Assembly: GCF_002005305.1 (NCBI RefSeq)
Contig: NZ_CP014782.1
Coordinates: 496,001 to 560,000, forward strand
Reading direction: 5' to 3'
Length of the DNA stretch: 64,000 bases
Source: Shewanella psychrophila
GTDB taxonomy: Bacteria; Pseudomonadota; Gammaproteobacteria; Enterobacterales; Shewanellaceae
Both the position numbers and the translations under genes were made by a program. Within the stretch, counting starts at the first letter, position 1. Every line of letters begins with the position of its first letter. Positions 27,436 to 35,823 of the stretch are shown in pieces. Under the pieces are notes generated by a model that worked only from the letters and a program-made list of their open reading frames with translations, made no database searches and had not been told where the DNA came from.

Positions 27436-27823
27436 TTTTCGGCATTTAGCTAGATTAATTTATCCATATTAAACATTCTCTAACGTAATACAGTAAAGGT
27501 TAAGCGGACCTGACATCATATCAATATTTAGTTCAATTTTAGTCTGGTTATTGTTTAGCGCTAAATCATACCCATGCAGATAATCAACCGGTAAATTCAG
27601 GGCATTAATTCTAGGAGGCTTAATAACATCATTGAAGCGCTCGCTACACACTTGAGAAGGGCCTAAAGCATCCATAGGAAGCAGGGTTTCAAGCTGGCTA
27701 GGCTAGTTATCAACCAACAACCAAGACCCCCATGATTGTCAGTCGAAGCTCCCTTGATGTTTTTTAATATTGAACTGCACTAGTACAAGGAGAAAAGTAG
27801 GGTGTATCAGTTATTTTTTTTTT
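27436..27823. other. Intergenic region after the mrp operon
   Basis: The 388 bases hold a possible coding remnant on the minus strand (listed separately) and a run of ten or more T near 27813. No terminator hairpin for the mrp operon was found. Confidence 0.45.
27469..27675 (-). pseudogene. Possible gene remnant, unknown family
   Basis: A 68-codon frame reads like protein (GPSQVCSERFNDVIKPP, then a strand-like region). The frame stays open and plausible for about ten further codons upstream of its ATG before an in-frame TAG. No ribosome-binding site precedes the ATG. This suits the 3' remainder of a broken gene better than a complete small gene. I do not recognise the family. Confidence 0.3.
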
Positions 27824-28636
27824 CTAGATGTCATCATCCGGGTTCATTGCTTCTTTTATTTCATCACTGCCGAACCCTTTACGGGATAAATAGGCATAGG
27901 CTTTCGACTTTTCTTTATAGTCCGATAAATCATAGCGCTTTTTGGCCAGCTCATTTTTACAGCTTTGATAAAAATCGACATCATCTGTCAGCGTTAATTG
28001 ATACAAGGTATCTTCAAAGTTGGTTACATCAATCAGTCGCTGTTTTAGCTCCTGCAGGATAAGGGTTTCACCTTTCCCTTTGTTAAAAAGTTTAATTATT
28101 TCAGTTTGTAAGTCGATTTTGTCTGCTTTTACGGCTAGTTTACTGCGCAGTGTTTCACGTTCTGGATGTTGTGATAATGCGTGATCAATTTCTACTCGAG
28201 AAAACCCTTTGGTGGTCATCTGGGCATAGACTTTTTCTTTGTTGGTACCATAAAAGTTATCAAACTTGTTTAGCAGTCTAGATGTAGCCATAGCAAAGGC
28301 ATCAACTTTTTGCTCGTCCATCACTTGCTCTATAGCCGCATCAATCTCTGTAACAGGGACGCCGCGTAGTCGTAATTTACGTTTTATTGCACCTGTACCG
28401 AGCTCATTACTAAAGGCCACCTCGCAATAGCGTACAGCAAAGTCATAGTCATTTTTTAAGTAACCGTTCTCTATTAGTTTGGCTAGTACGGTCTCAATCC
28501 AATCTTGGTTTTCGGTTTTACGCTCAAGCTTGGTGCGAATTTCATTAATGGTAAAATCCTGCTGACCTAGGTGCCAATAAGCGCTATTAAAAACGTTGTC
28601 GATGGTTTTGGCTTGACGTAGTGGAGGACGCTGCAT
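27824..28636 (-). CDS. Extended RecX-like protein
   Basis: This 270-residue helical protein is built of repeated RecX-type three-helix modules: LGQQDFTINEIRTKL, then VLAKLIENGYLKNDYDFAVRY, then GTGAIKRKLRLRGVP, with similar modules again (TTKGFSRVEIDHAL, LSRKGFGSDEIKEAM). RecX proteins bind RecA filaments and limit recombinase activity, but typical RecX has about 150 residues and sits beside recA. This copy is longer and far from recA, so it may be a divergent paralogue with another target. Confidence 0.7.
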   Translation of the reverse strand: MQRPPLRQAKTIDNVFNSAYWHLGQQDFTINEIRTKLERKTENQDWIETVLAKLIENGYLKNDYDFAVRYCEVAFSNELGTGAIKRKLRLRGVPVTEIDAAIEQVMDEQKVDAFAMATSRLLNKFDNFYGTNKEKVYAQMTTKGFSRVEIDHALSQHPERETLRSKLAVKADKIDLQTEIIKLFNKGKGETLILQELKQRLIDVTNFEDTLYQLTLTDDVDFYQSCKNELAKKRYDLSDYKEKSKAYAYLSRKGFGSDEIKEAMNPDDDI

Positions 28637-28760
28637 AACAAATTGATCTTAAATTAAAAAGTAACCAAGGGAGTGTAGCAGATCTCCGCGTTGTTGAGTA
28701 CGCGCCTTTCTGGTGAGATATTCAGTGTAGATGCAGCTGGATATCTCATTAGCTATAGCA

Positions 28761-29765
28761 TTACAGGCTTGAGCCCGCAGAAATGCTATAGCCTAAGTCG
28801 AACACCTTCTGTTCACTTCGGTCATCGGCCAAAGCATTGATAATCAGCTCGGCACTTTTCCTGCCAATTTCATAGCGAGGGGAGTCGATGCTGGTTAGCG
28901 CTGGGCTCATCACAGTCCCTATGTCTAAGGCATTATTGCCTACTAGGCTTAACTGCTTGGGCACCTGGATGCCTTTTTGCTGCGCGGCGATCATGATGCC
29001 GACGGCAATATCATCATTGGTGCAAAAGGCCCCGTCGAGGTTTGTGTATTGTTTGAGTGCTTGTTCGAGCAGACTTGCACCAATTGAAAAGCTTGAGTGC
29101 TCCTCTGTCAGTACATAAATGGGTTTATGTCCCTGAGCTTCTACGGCTTGAGTGTAACCTTGCATTCTGAGTTTAGTGCGACTGTCTAAACGCGCACCGA
29201 AGTAGGCTATCTGTTTCTTGCCAGAGTTGAGCATCTGGGTGACAACTTTATACGCAGCTGCCTGATGATCTAAGCCTACGGCCATATCTATGGGCGTTTG
29301 AGGTAGCTCCATGGCTTCAACAACTGGTATGCCAGCTGTACGTATCATCTGTAAGGTGCGCTTTGTGTGTGAAGTTTCCGTGAGTATGAGCCCATCAACC
29401 TGATAAGAGAGCAGGGAGGCGACCTTATTTTCTTCTTCTATTTCACTGTAGCCAAAGTGGGCGATGAGCGTTTCATAGCCATGAGCTTTAGTGACCTCTT
29501 CTATTCCCTGAGTAAAGCGCGCGAAAACTTGATTTGATAGTGAAGGCAGTAAAATGCCTATGGCCTTGCTAGATGATTTGGACAACATGGCAGGAGCGCG
29601 GTTTTGAATATAGCCTGTGGCTTCTATCTCCTTGGCAATCTTGGCTCGGGTATTTTTTGCAACAGAATTAGGGTCGCGCAGGTAGCGTGAAACCGTCATC
29701 TTAGTGATGCCGATTTTGTCGGCAATATTCTGAAGGGTTGGCCTGGTTTTTTGTGCTGCGCTCAT
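28761..29765 (-). CDS. gntR: GntR-type LacI family repressor of gluconate genes
   Basis: The ATG giving MSAAQKTRPTLQNIAD is preferred; a GTG four codons upstream is possible. The 334-residue repressor has a LacI helix-turn-helix (IADKIGITKMTVSRYLRDP) and hinge, then a periplasmic-binding-like sensor domain. It resembles E. coli GntR along its length (KAIGILLPSLSNQVFA, VDGLILTE, YFGARLDSRT, FCTNDDIAVG). An operator of its own type lies just upstream, indicating autoregulation. It is separated from gntT/gntK by the Mrp operon. Confidence 0.9.
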   Translation of the reverse strand: MSAAQKTRPTLQNIADKIGITKMTVSRYLRDPNSVAKNTRAKIAKEIEATGYIQNRAPAMLSKSSSKAIGILLPSLSNQVFARFTQGIEEVTKAHGYETLIAHFGYSEIEEENKVASLLSYQVDGLILTETSHTKRTLQMIRTAGIPVVEAMELPQTPIDMAVGLDHQAAAYKVVTQMLNSGKKQIAYFGARLDSRTKLRMQGYTQAVEAQGHKPIYVLTEEHSSFSIGASLLEQALKQYTNLDGAFCTNDDIAVGIMIAAQQKGIQVPKQLSLVGNNALDIGTVMSPALTSIDSPRYEIGRKSAELIINALADDRSEQKVFDLGYSISAGSSL

Positions 29766-29780
29766 ACATGTTCTCACTAT

Positions 29781-29798
29781 AATGTTACAGGTAACATT
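29781..29798. promoter_or_regulatory. GntR autoregulatory operator
   Basis: AATGTTACAGGTAACATT is an 18-base palindrome with a two-base centre and the same GTTAC-N2-GTAAC core as the gntT/gntK operator. It begins 16 bases before the gntR start, so bound repressor would block its own transcription. Confidence 0.85.
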
Positions 29799-29884
29799 AA
29801 CATCAATATATACATGAATCTAATGGTAATGATGAGTTTATGGAGGAGAATCGGTCGACTTATCTAGTACCTTGTCGACGCAAT

Positions 29885-29917
29885 AAAAAAGGCGCTGAAT
29901 CAAATTCAACGCCTTTA
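29885..29917 (-). terminator. Terminator of purMN
   Basis: The inverted repeat AAGGCGTTGAAT / ATTCAGCGCCTT (one mismatch) is followed on the minus strand by TTTTTATTG. Confidence 0.8.
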
Positions 29918-29944
29918 TATTATCGATTTGTCTGTGGAAGCTTA

Positions 29945-30589
29945 TTAGTCCGCAGCGTAGCCCATGTTTTCGAGTGCTTTACTGTCGAGAAATGCCTGAC
30001 CATCTTTCATCTCGAGTCGATTCTGGCTAAACCATTTAACGACCATAGGATAGATAGCATGCTCTTGCTGATGAACTTTCTCAGCTAAGGTATCGGCGGT
30101 ATCTTCATCATAGACAGGCACCTTAGCCTGCAAAATGACAGGACCCGAGTCTAGCTCCGGCGTCACAAAGTGTACGCTGGCGCCATGTTCGGTGTCTTTA
30201 GCATCGATAGCACGCTGGTGGGTATTAAGCCCTGTGTACTTAGGCAGAAGAGAAGGGTGAATATTGATCATTCGTCCTTCGAAACCTTGTACAAATTCAT
30301 CGCTTAATATCCGCATAAAGCCGGCTAAGACAATCAGATTTGGCTGATATCTGTCTATGGCAAGCTTTAATCGAGCGTCATATTCAGATCTTGCTTCATC
30401 CTTTCGAACAATCACACAGCTAGTATCAATCTCGCTCTGGTGAGCACGGATAAGACCGTAAGCATCGGGCTTGTTACTGATAACACCGACGATTTCAGCT
30501 TCGAGGTGATCATCACAATCATCGATGATCGCCTGCAAGTTGCTACCATTACCTGAGATTAATACTAAAACGCGACAGCTTGAGGACAT
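29945..30589 (-). CDS. purN: Phosphoribosylglycinamide formyltransferase
   Basis: This 214-residue enzyme performs the third step of purine synthesis, transferring formyl from 10-formyl-THF to GAR. Motifs: LISGNGSNLQAIID (phosphate loop), VLAGFMRILS, then INIHPSLLPKYTG with the catalytic Asn-His. The expected DSGPVILQ (Asp) follows. The start overlaps the purM stop by one base (TAATG), so the two are translationally coupled. Confidence 0.95.
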   Translation of the reverse strand: MSSSCRVLVLISGNGSNLQAIIDDCDDHLEAEIVGVISNKPDAYGLIRAHQSEIDTSCVIVRKDEARSEYDARLKLAIDRYQPNLIVLAGFMRILSDEFVQGFEGRMINIHPSLLPKYTGLNTHQRAIDAKDTEHGASVHFVTPELDSGPVILQAKVPVYDEDTADTLAEKVHQQEHAIYPMVVKWFSQNRLEMKDGQAFLDSKALENMGYAAD

Positions 30590-31626
30590 TACAGGATCTC
30601 CACTTGCTCTTCGTCACCACTGCGCTTAGCTATGTCACCGATTAGCCAAGCTTGCTCGCCTTCAGCATTTAGAAGCTCAAGTGCTGCTTCAACTTTTTCA
30701 GATGGCAGTGCGACAACCATACCCACCCCACAGTTGAAGGTACGATACATCTCGAATTCAGAAATGTTACCGTTTTCCATCATCCAGTTGAAGATGCTTG
30801 GCCACTGCCATGAATCACCTTTAACAACGGCTTTACAGTCATCAGGAAGGACGCGTGGGATGTTTTCCCAGAATCCACCGCCTGTGATGTGTGCCATAGC
30901 GTGTACATCGGTTTGTTCGAGTAACTTAAGCAGTGATTTCACGTAGATTTTTGTCGGCTCAAGCAGGTGGTCTATCAGTGGCTTGCCTTCAAGATCATCT
31001 TGAGGGTTAGCCTTGCTGACTTCGAGTACCTTACGGATTAATGAAAAACCGTTTGAGTGAGGACCGCTTGAGGCTAGGGCGATGAGTGAGTCACCGGCAA
31101 CGACTTTAGTGCCGTCGATGATGTCTGCTTTTTCTACAACACCGACACAGAAGCCGGCTAGATCATAATCATCACCTTCATACATGCCTGGCATCTCGGC
31201 TGTTTCACCACCGATAAGTGCACAGCCTGACTGTACACAGCCTTCGGCAATGCCTTTTACGACTGCAGTGGCAGCATCAACGTCTAGCTTGCCCGTTGCA
31301 TAGTAATCGAGGAAGAAAAGTGGCTCGGCGCCTGAAACGATTAAATCGTTAGAGCACATGGCGACAAGGTCGATACCGACAGTGTCGTGCTTCTTAAAGT
31401 CGATTGCCAATCTTAACTTGGTGCCAACACCATCGGTACCAGAAACAAGCACTGGGTGTTTGTACTTAGTCGGAAGCTCACAAAGAGCGCCGAATCCACC
31501 TAAGTTGCCCATAACTTCTGGACGGTGGGTACGTTTCACGGCAGTTTTAATATTATCGACTAGTGCATTTCCGGCGTCGATATCGACACCTGCATCTTTA
31601 TAGCTAAGCTGTGTAGGAGTGCTCAC
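30589..31626 (-). CDS. purM: Phosphoribosylformylglycinamidine cyclo-ligase
   Basis: This 345-residue AIR synthetase converts FGAM to AIR with ATP. It has LSYKDAGVDIDAGN at the N-terminus, VSGTDGVGTKL, GGETAEMPGMY, and HITGGGFWENIPR, all diagnostic for PurM. It is the first gene of a purM-purN operon. No classical PurR box is visible in the 212-base spacer shared with the divergent upp gene. Confidence 0.97.
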   Translation of the reverse strand: MSTPTQLSYKDAGVDIDAGNALVDNIKTAVKRTHRPEVMGNLGGFGALCELPTKYKHPVLVSGTDGVGTKLRLAIDFKKHDTVGIDLVAMCSNDLIVSGAEPLFFLDYYATGKLDVDAATAVVKGIAEGCVQSGCALIGGETAEMPGMYEGDDYDLAGFCVGVVEKADIIDGTKVVAGDSLIALASSGPHSNGFSLIRKVLEVSKANPQDDLEGKPLIDHLLEPTKIYVKSLLKLLEQTDVHAMAHITGGGFWENIPRVLPDDCKAVVKGDSWQWPSIFNWMMENGNISEFEMYRTFNCGVGMVVALPSEKVEAALELLNAEGEQAWLIGDIAKRSGDEEQVEIL

Positions 31627-31838
31627 GAAGATCCTCTCGGGTACAGAATGATTATTGGATTTTATGCGGCGCTATTCTACCAGTTTGTGACAGGCCTCGA
31701 AAGCGAAGATTTCGCTATTTACAGCGGACATAGCTCACGATTTATCGTGTTTTTAAAACTTTATGTTTTCCATTGCGGACAAATAAACTAAAATCTCGTT
31801 AATTTGCTTGTCACGATGCTAAAAATCAGGAGAAAAAA

Positions 31839-32465
31839 ATGAAAGTTGTCGAGGTTAAACACCCATTAGTACGTCATAAAATAGGCTTAATGCGCGAAGG
31901 TGATATTAGCACTAAGCGTTTCCGTGAGTTAGCTGCGGAAGTGGGTAGCCTGCTGACCTACGAAGCGACTGCTGATTTTGATACCGAAACTGTCACCATT
32001 GAAGGTTGGAATGGTCCGGTTCAAGTGGAACAGATTAAAGGCAAGAAGGTCACAGTTGTGCCGATTCTTCGTGCAGGCCTTGGTATGATGGACGGTGTAC
32101 TTGAAAATATTCCGAGTGCACGCATCTCAGTTGTTGGTATGTACCGCGATGAAGAGACGCTTCAGCCTGTACCTTACTTTGAAAAGCTTGCCAGCGACAT
32201 GCCTTCTCGTATCGCATTGGTTGTAGACCCTATGCTGGCGACAGGTGGTTCAATGATATCAACTATCGATCTGTTAAAAGACCGTGGTTGTACTGCGATT
32301 AAAGCCTTGGTTTTAGTTGCAGCGCCTGAAGGGGTTGCAGCATTAGAGAAGGCTCACCCAGACGTTGAGCTTTACACGGCCTCTATCGATGATTGCCTGA
32401 ACGAGCAGGGATACATTCTGCCAGGTCTTGGTGATGCTGGTGATAAGATATTCGGCACTAAGTAG
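31839..32465 (+). CDS. upp: Uracil phosphoribosyltransferase
   Basis: This 208-residue salvage enzyme makes UMP from uracil and PRPP. PRPP-binding motif VDPMLATGGSM and the uracil-binding end YILPGLGDAGDKIFGT are present, with the RAGLGMMDG region. CAGGAG precedes the ATG. It is divergent from purMN, giving a nucleotide-metabolism pair. A strong terminator follows. Confidence 0.97.
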   Translation: MKVVEVKHPLVRHKIGLMREGDISTKRFRELAAEVGSLLTYEATADFDTETVTIEGWNGPVQVEQIKGKKVTVVPILRAGLGMMDGVLENIPSARISVVGMYRDEETLQPVPYFEKLASDMPSRIALVVDPMLATGGSMISTIDLLKDRGCTAIKALVLVAAPEGVAALEKAHPDVELYTASIDDCLNEQGYILPGLGDAGDKIFGTK

Positions 32466-32544
32466 TCTCAATAAAGGCAGTCATAAACACTGCGATATAA
32501 ACTTAAATTAAGCTAATCGCTAGCTTATGTTGTTGGTTTATAAT

Positions 32545-32578
32545 TGAAAAAAGGAGCCGAGTGGCTCCTTTTTGTTTT
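32545..32578 (+). terminator. Terminator of upp
   Basis: AAAAGGAGCC / GGCTCCTTTT with loop GAGT, followed by TGTTTTTC. Confidence 0.85.
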
Positions 32579-32586
32579 TCATCTTG

Positions 32587-32635
32587 CTCGAATCTCGAAT
32601 CTCGAATCTCGAATCTCGAATCTCGAATCTCGAAA
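32587..32635. repeat. Heptanucleotide tandem repeat (CTCGAAT)
   Basis: There are six perfect copies of CTCGAAT plus a seventh ending in A. The array sits between the upp terminator and the stop codon of the convergent transporter gene. The unit length is not a multiple of three units in any gene, so changes in number would affect only spacer length. Confidence 0.95.
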
Positions 32636-32642
32636 CTTTGTG

Positions 32643-33962
32643 CTACAGCACCATAGCCGCTATCCAGCCAAACACTAATAATGGAATGTTGTAGTGAATA
32701 AAGGTTGGGATAACACTGTCTTTAATGTGATCGTGCTGTCCATCGGCGTTCAGACCTGCAGTGGGGCCTAATGTGGAGTCAGAGGCTGGCGAGCCTGCAT
32801 CCCCGAGCGCCGCAGCAGTACCTACGAGCGCAATCGTGGCGGTGACTGAGAACCCAAAACTCATGGCCAGTGGCACATAGATAGTGGCGATAATCGGGAT
32901 AGTAGAGAAAGATGAGCCAATACCCATGGTAATGAGTAAGCCCACGAGTAACATCAAGAAGGCGGCGAGGGCTTTATTGTCACCTATGATAGTGCTCAGA
33001 GATTCGACTAAACTGCTCACATCACCAGTCTCTTTGACTACTGCAGCAAATCCGGCTGCAGAGATCATGATAAAGCCAATGTTGGCCATCATGCGCACGC
33101 CTTGGTTAAAGATATCCTGATCGGCAACATGCTTAAGTGCGCCAGAGAAGCTGAAGATAATAAAACCTATCAAGGCGCCGAAAATCATTGAGCCTGTAAT
33201 TAACTGCACCGCGAGCGTCGATGCGACAGCTACAGCTGCGATGGCAATATTACGACCGCTTACAGTCTCTTCGGGCTCGGCGGCTAGAATCTTCTCTTCT
33301 TTATATTCACGGGGCTTTCTGTAGCTGATAAATACCGCCACTAATAAACCCGTTATCATGCCCATTGCAGGGATCATCATGGCTGTGGGTATCTGCTCTC
33401 GTACGGCATTGAGGTTATTGCTGTTGAGGTTGGCCAGTAATATGTCATTTAAGAAGATACCACCGAAGCCAACGGGCAATATCATGTAGGTAGTCACTAA
33501 GCCAAAGGTGAGTACACAGGCCACCAAACGTCTGTCCAATTTTAGCTTAGACATGACATGTAATAGTGGTGGAATAAGAATGGGGATAAAGGCAATGTGG
33601 ATTGGCAGCAGGTTCTGAGAAGAAACCGCCATAGCCAGAATAGCCAGCAATAGGATCCAACGAACGCGATTCATATTCGCGCCGTTCTGCTCTTTGCCGA
33701 GTAAGGCGATCACCTTTCTGGAAATGAGCGTGGTTAAGCCCGAATGTGACAGAGCGACGGCAAAAGCGCCAAGCAATGCGTAACTTAACGCAATCTGTGC
33801 GCCACCACCTAGGCCAGTGTTAAAAGCATCTACCGATTGTTGAAGACTCATCCCCCCAACCAGACCTGCGACTAGTGCACTTACCGTGAGTGCGATTACA
33901 ACATTTACCCGAGCTAAACTGAGTCCTAGCATAAGGCAAACTGCGATGACGACTGCGTTCAT
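32643..33962 (-). CDS. NhaC/YuiF-type Na+/H+ antiporter family transporter
   Basis: This 439-residue membrane protein has about 11-12 helices. It matches the Na_H_antiport family related to NhaC (GLSLARVNVVIALTVSALVAG, LPVGFGGIFLNDIL, GDAGSPASDSTLGPTAGLN). Some members (YuiF) are suspected to carry histidine or other organic ions, so the substrate could be Na+/H+ or an amino acid. It is monocistronic. Its stop codon adjoins a heptanucleotide repeat. Confidence 0.82.
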   Translation of the reverse strand: MNAVVIAVCLMLGLSLARVNVVIALTVSALVAGLVGGMSLQQSVDAFNTGLGGGAQIALSYALLGAFAVALSHSGLTTLISRKVIALLGKEQNGANMNRVRWILLLAILAMAVSSQNLLPIHIAFIPILIPPLLHVMSKLKLDRRLVACVLTFGLVTTYMILPVGFGGIFLNDILLANLNSNNLNAVREQIPTAMMIPAMGMITGLLVAVFISYRKPREYKEEKILAAEPEETVSGRNIAIAAVAVASTLAVQLITGSMIFGALIGFIIFSFSGALKHVADQDIFNQGVRMMANIGFIMISAAGFAAVVKETGDVSSLVESLSTIIGDNKALAAFLMLLVGLLITMGIGSSFSTIPIIATIYVPLAMSFGFSVTATIALVGTAAALGDAGSPASDSTLGPTAGLNADGQHDHIKDSVIPTFIHYNIPLLVFGWIAAMVL

Positions 33963-34275
33963 ATCAATAGATTCTTTCTTATCTTTAGTTGGGCAGACAT
34001 TCTTGCCTAGCTAGGCTTGCCTTGTCCAGTAGACAGAGGATATATCTGTTAAAACTGGGCACTTGTTAACTTAGCGTGGATATAAATGGTGGTTTTTTGT
34101 AAATAACCTCAGTGTCCATAAGTCTATTGCGATGCCTTAATATACGAAGAGATGAAGATTCAATTAATAAAGGTGATATTCGTCGCAAAAAGCTTGTATG
34201 CAAGAAAACACTGCCTATAATGCCATAAGATTTAAAACGAAAAACGTTTTTTCAATCCATAGATGGAGATATAAA
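33963..34275. other. Divergent promoter region, transporter/peroxiredoxin
   Basis: The 313 bases between the transporter and the peroxiredoxin start contain the promoter of the latter (listed). No coding frame starts here; an upstream in-frame ATG of the peroxiredoxin frame overlaps the promoter and is not used. Confidence 0.55.
34194..34221 (+). promoter_or_regulatory. Sigma-70-type promoter of the peroxiredoxin gene
   Basis: TTGTAT and TATAAT are separated by 16 bases and lie 55 bases before the start codon. The -10 box is perfect. The position argues against the longer upstream start of the frame. Confidence 0.65.
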
Positions 34276-34881
34276 ATGAGCGTATTAGTAGGCCGTCCGG
34301 CACCTGATTTTACTGCAGCAGCTGTACTTGGTAACGGCGAAATCGTAGATAGCTTTAACCTAGCTGAAGCGATTAAAGGCAAGCCAACGGTAGTGTTCTT
34401 CTACCCACTTGATTTCACTTTTGTTTGCCCATCTGAGCTGATCGCTTTCGATCACCGCATTGAAGAATTCAAGAAGCGTGGCGTAGAAGTGATTGGTGTT
34501 TCAATCGATTCACAGTTCACTCACAACGCATGGCGTAACACTCCAGTCGCTGAAGGCGGCATAGGCCCAGTTCAGTACACTCTAGTTGCTGACGTTAAGC
34601 ATGAGATCTGTAAAGCATACGACGTTGAGCATCCAGAAGCTGGTGTTGCTTTCCGTGGTTCTTTCCTAATCGACAAAGAAGGCATGGTTCGTCATCAAGT
34701 GGTTAACGATCTTCCACTAGGTCGTAACGTCGACGAAATGCTACGTATGATCGATGCACTTCAGTTCCACGAAGAGCACGGTGATGTTTGTCCTGCTGGT
34801 TGGGAAAAAGGCGACAAAGGTATGGACGCAAGCCCAGAAGGCGTTGCTTCTTACCTAACTGATAATGCTGATTCTCTATAA
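34276..34881 (+). CDS. Typical 2-Cys peroxiredoxin (AhpC/TSA family)
   Basis: The start giving MSVLVGRPAPDF is chosen: GGAGAT lies upstream and the promoter overlaps the longer alternative. The 201-residue enzyme reduces H2O2 and organic peroxides. Peroxidatic Cys51 is in FVCPSE and resolving Cys172 in VCPAGW. Codon use is clearly optimised, which suits a highly expressed gene. The terminal YF motif of oxidation-sensitive eukaryotic Prx is missing. A strong terminator follows. Confidence 0.95.
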   Translation: MSVLVGRPAPDFTAAAVLGNGEIVDSFNLAEAIKGKPTVVFFYPLDFTFVCPSELIAFDHRIEEFKKRGVEVIGVSIDSQFTHNAWRNTPVAEGGIGPVQYTLVADVKHEICKAYDVEHPEAGVAFRGSFLIDKEGMVRHQVVNDLPLGRNVDEMLRMIDALQFHEEHGDVCPAGWEKGDKGMDASPEGVASYLTDNADSL

Positions 34882-34911
34882 TCTTAATCGATTATCGGTA
34901 GTCTAAAGCAT

Positions 34912-34940
34912 AAAAAAACCGCGTTTATCGCGGTTTTTTT
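34912..34940 (+). terminator. Terminator of the peroxiredoxin gene
   Basis: AAAACCGCG / CGCGGTTTTTTT with a TTTAT loop. Confidence 0.88.
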
Positions 34941-34965
34941 GTGCCTGATGTCAGGGGCGCAGACA

Positions 34966-34993
34966 TAAAAAAACGGCCATGAGGCCGTTTTGT
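34966..34993 (-). terminator. Terminator of rnt
   Basis: AAAACGGCC / GGCCGTTTT with loop ATGA; the T-tract continues (TTTTTTT) on the minus strand. Confidence 0.85.
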
Positions 34994-35009
34994 CGTTAAG
35001 CTTTGGTAT

Positions 35010-35681
35010 CTAGTTTGTCTCTTCAGCTGCTGCATCAAGGTCATGATTAACCGCTAATGGCCATCCACCTAGTGCTTTCCACTTATTGACGATATGACAG
35101 AATAACTCGGCGGTACGTTCAGTATCGTAAAGCGCCGAGTGAGCTTCGCTATTATCGAAGTCTATGCCTGCAATTGAACAAGCTTTGGCGAGTACAGTAT
35201 GGCCCAGTGCTAAACCAGAAAGTGCGGCAGTATCGAACGTGGCGAAAGGATGGAAAGGCGTACGTTTTAGCGCACAGCGTTCAATCGCCTTGGAAACAAA
35301 GCCATGATCGAAGGCTGCATTGTGGGCGACTATGATACTTCTGTGACAGCCTGCGGATTTCTGAGCCTTTTTTACTTCTTTAAAAATCTCGAGGAAGGCT
35401 TCCTTTTCGCTAACCGCACCACGAAGTGGGTTGGTCGGATCTATGCCATTGAAGGCGAGGGCGTCAGGTTCCAGATTAGCCCCTTCGAAAGGTTCTATGT
35501 GGTAATGAAGAGTGTTGTCTAAACTGAGTACACCTTCATCATCCATTTTCAGCATGGTGACGGCAATTTCAAGCAACGCATCGGTTTGGGAATTGAAGCC
35601 GGCAGTCTCGACGTCGATGACTACAGGGAAATAGCCCCTAAAACGGTGATTTAATTTATTGGCGTCGCAAATTTCGCTCAT
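35010..35681 (-). CDS. rnt: Ribonuclease T
   Basis: This 223-residue DEDD 3'-5' exonuclease trims tRNA CCA ends, 5S and 23S rRNA. Exo motifs: VIDVETAGFN (Asp, Glu), VAHNAAFDHGF (Asp), and EAHSALYDTERTAELF (His, Asp). Length matches E. coli RNase T. It is divergent from motY, an arrangement also seen in Vibrio. Confidence 0.95.
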   Translation of the reverse strand: MSEICDANKLNHRFRGYFPVVIDVETAGFNSQTDALLEIAVTMLKMDDEGVLSLDNTLHYHIEPFEGANLEPDALAFNGIDPTNPLRGAVSEKEAFLEIFKEVKKAQKSAGCHRSIIVAHNAAFDHGFVSKAIERCALKRTPFHPFATFDTAALSGLALGHTVLAKACSIAGIDFDNSEAHSALYDTERTAELFCHIVNKWKALGGWPLAVNHDLDAAAEETN

Positions 35682-35823
35682 TGAAAGTGTCCAAATAGTT
35701 ATCAGGCCGCTATTATGAGGGAAGCGCTTAATGCTGTCATGTCTGAATGGCTACTTTATAAGCTAAAGGTCTGTAAAAGTGTGCCGATAGCATTAAGTAA
35801 TAGAATTAATATGAGTATCGAGT

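Noticed and set aside
31627..31838. Purine repressor (PurR) site between purM and upp
   Set aside because: No sequence resembling the known PurR palindrome is present in the spacer.
34234..34252. Small hairpin AAAACG / CGTTTT with T-tract in the peroxiredoxin leader
   Set aside because: The stem is six bases and mostly A-T, too weak to support an attenuator claim.
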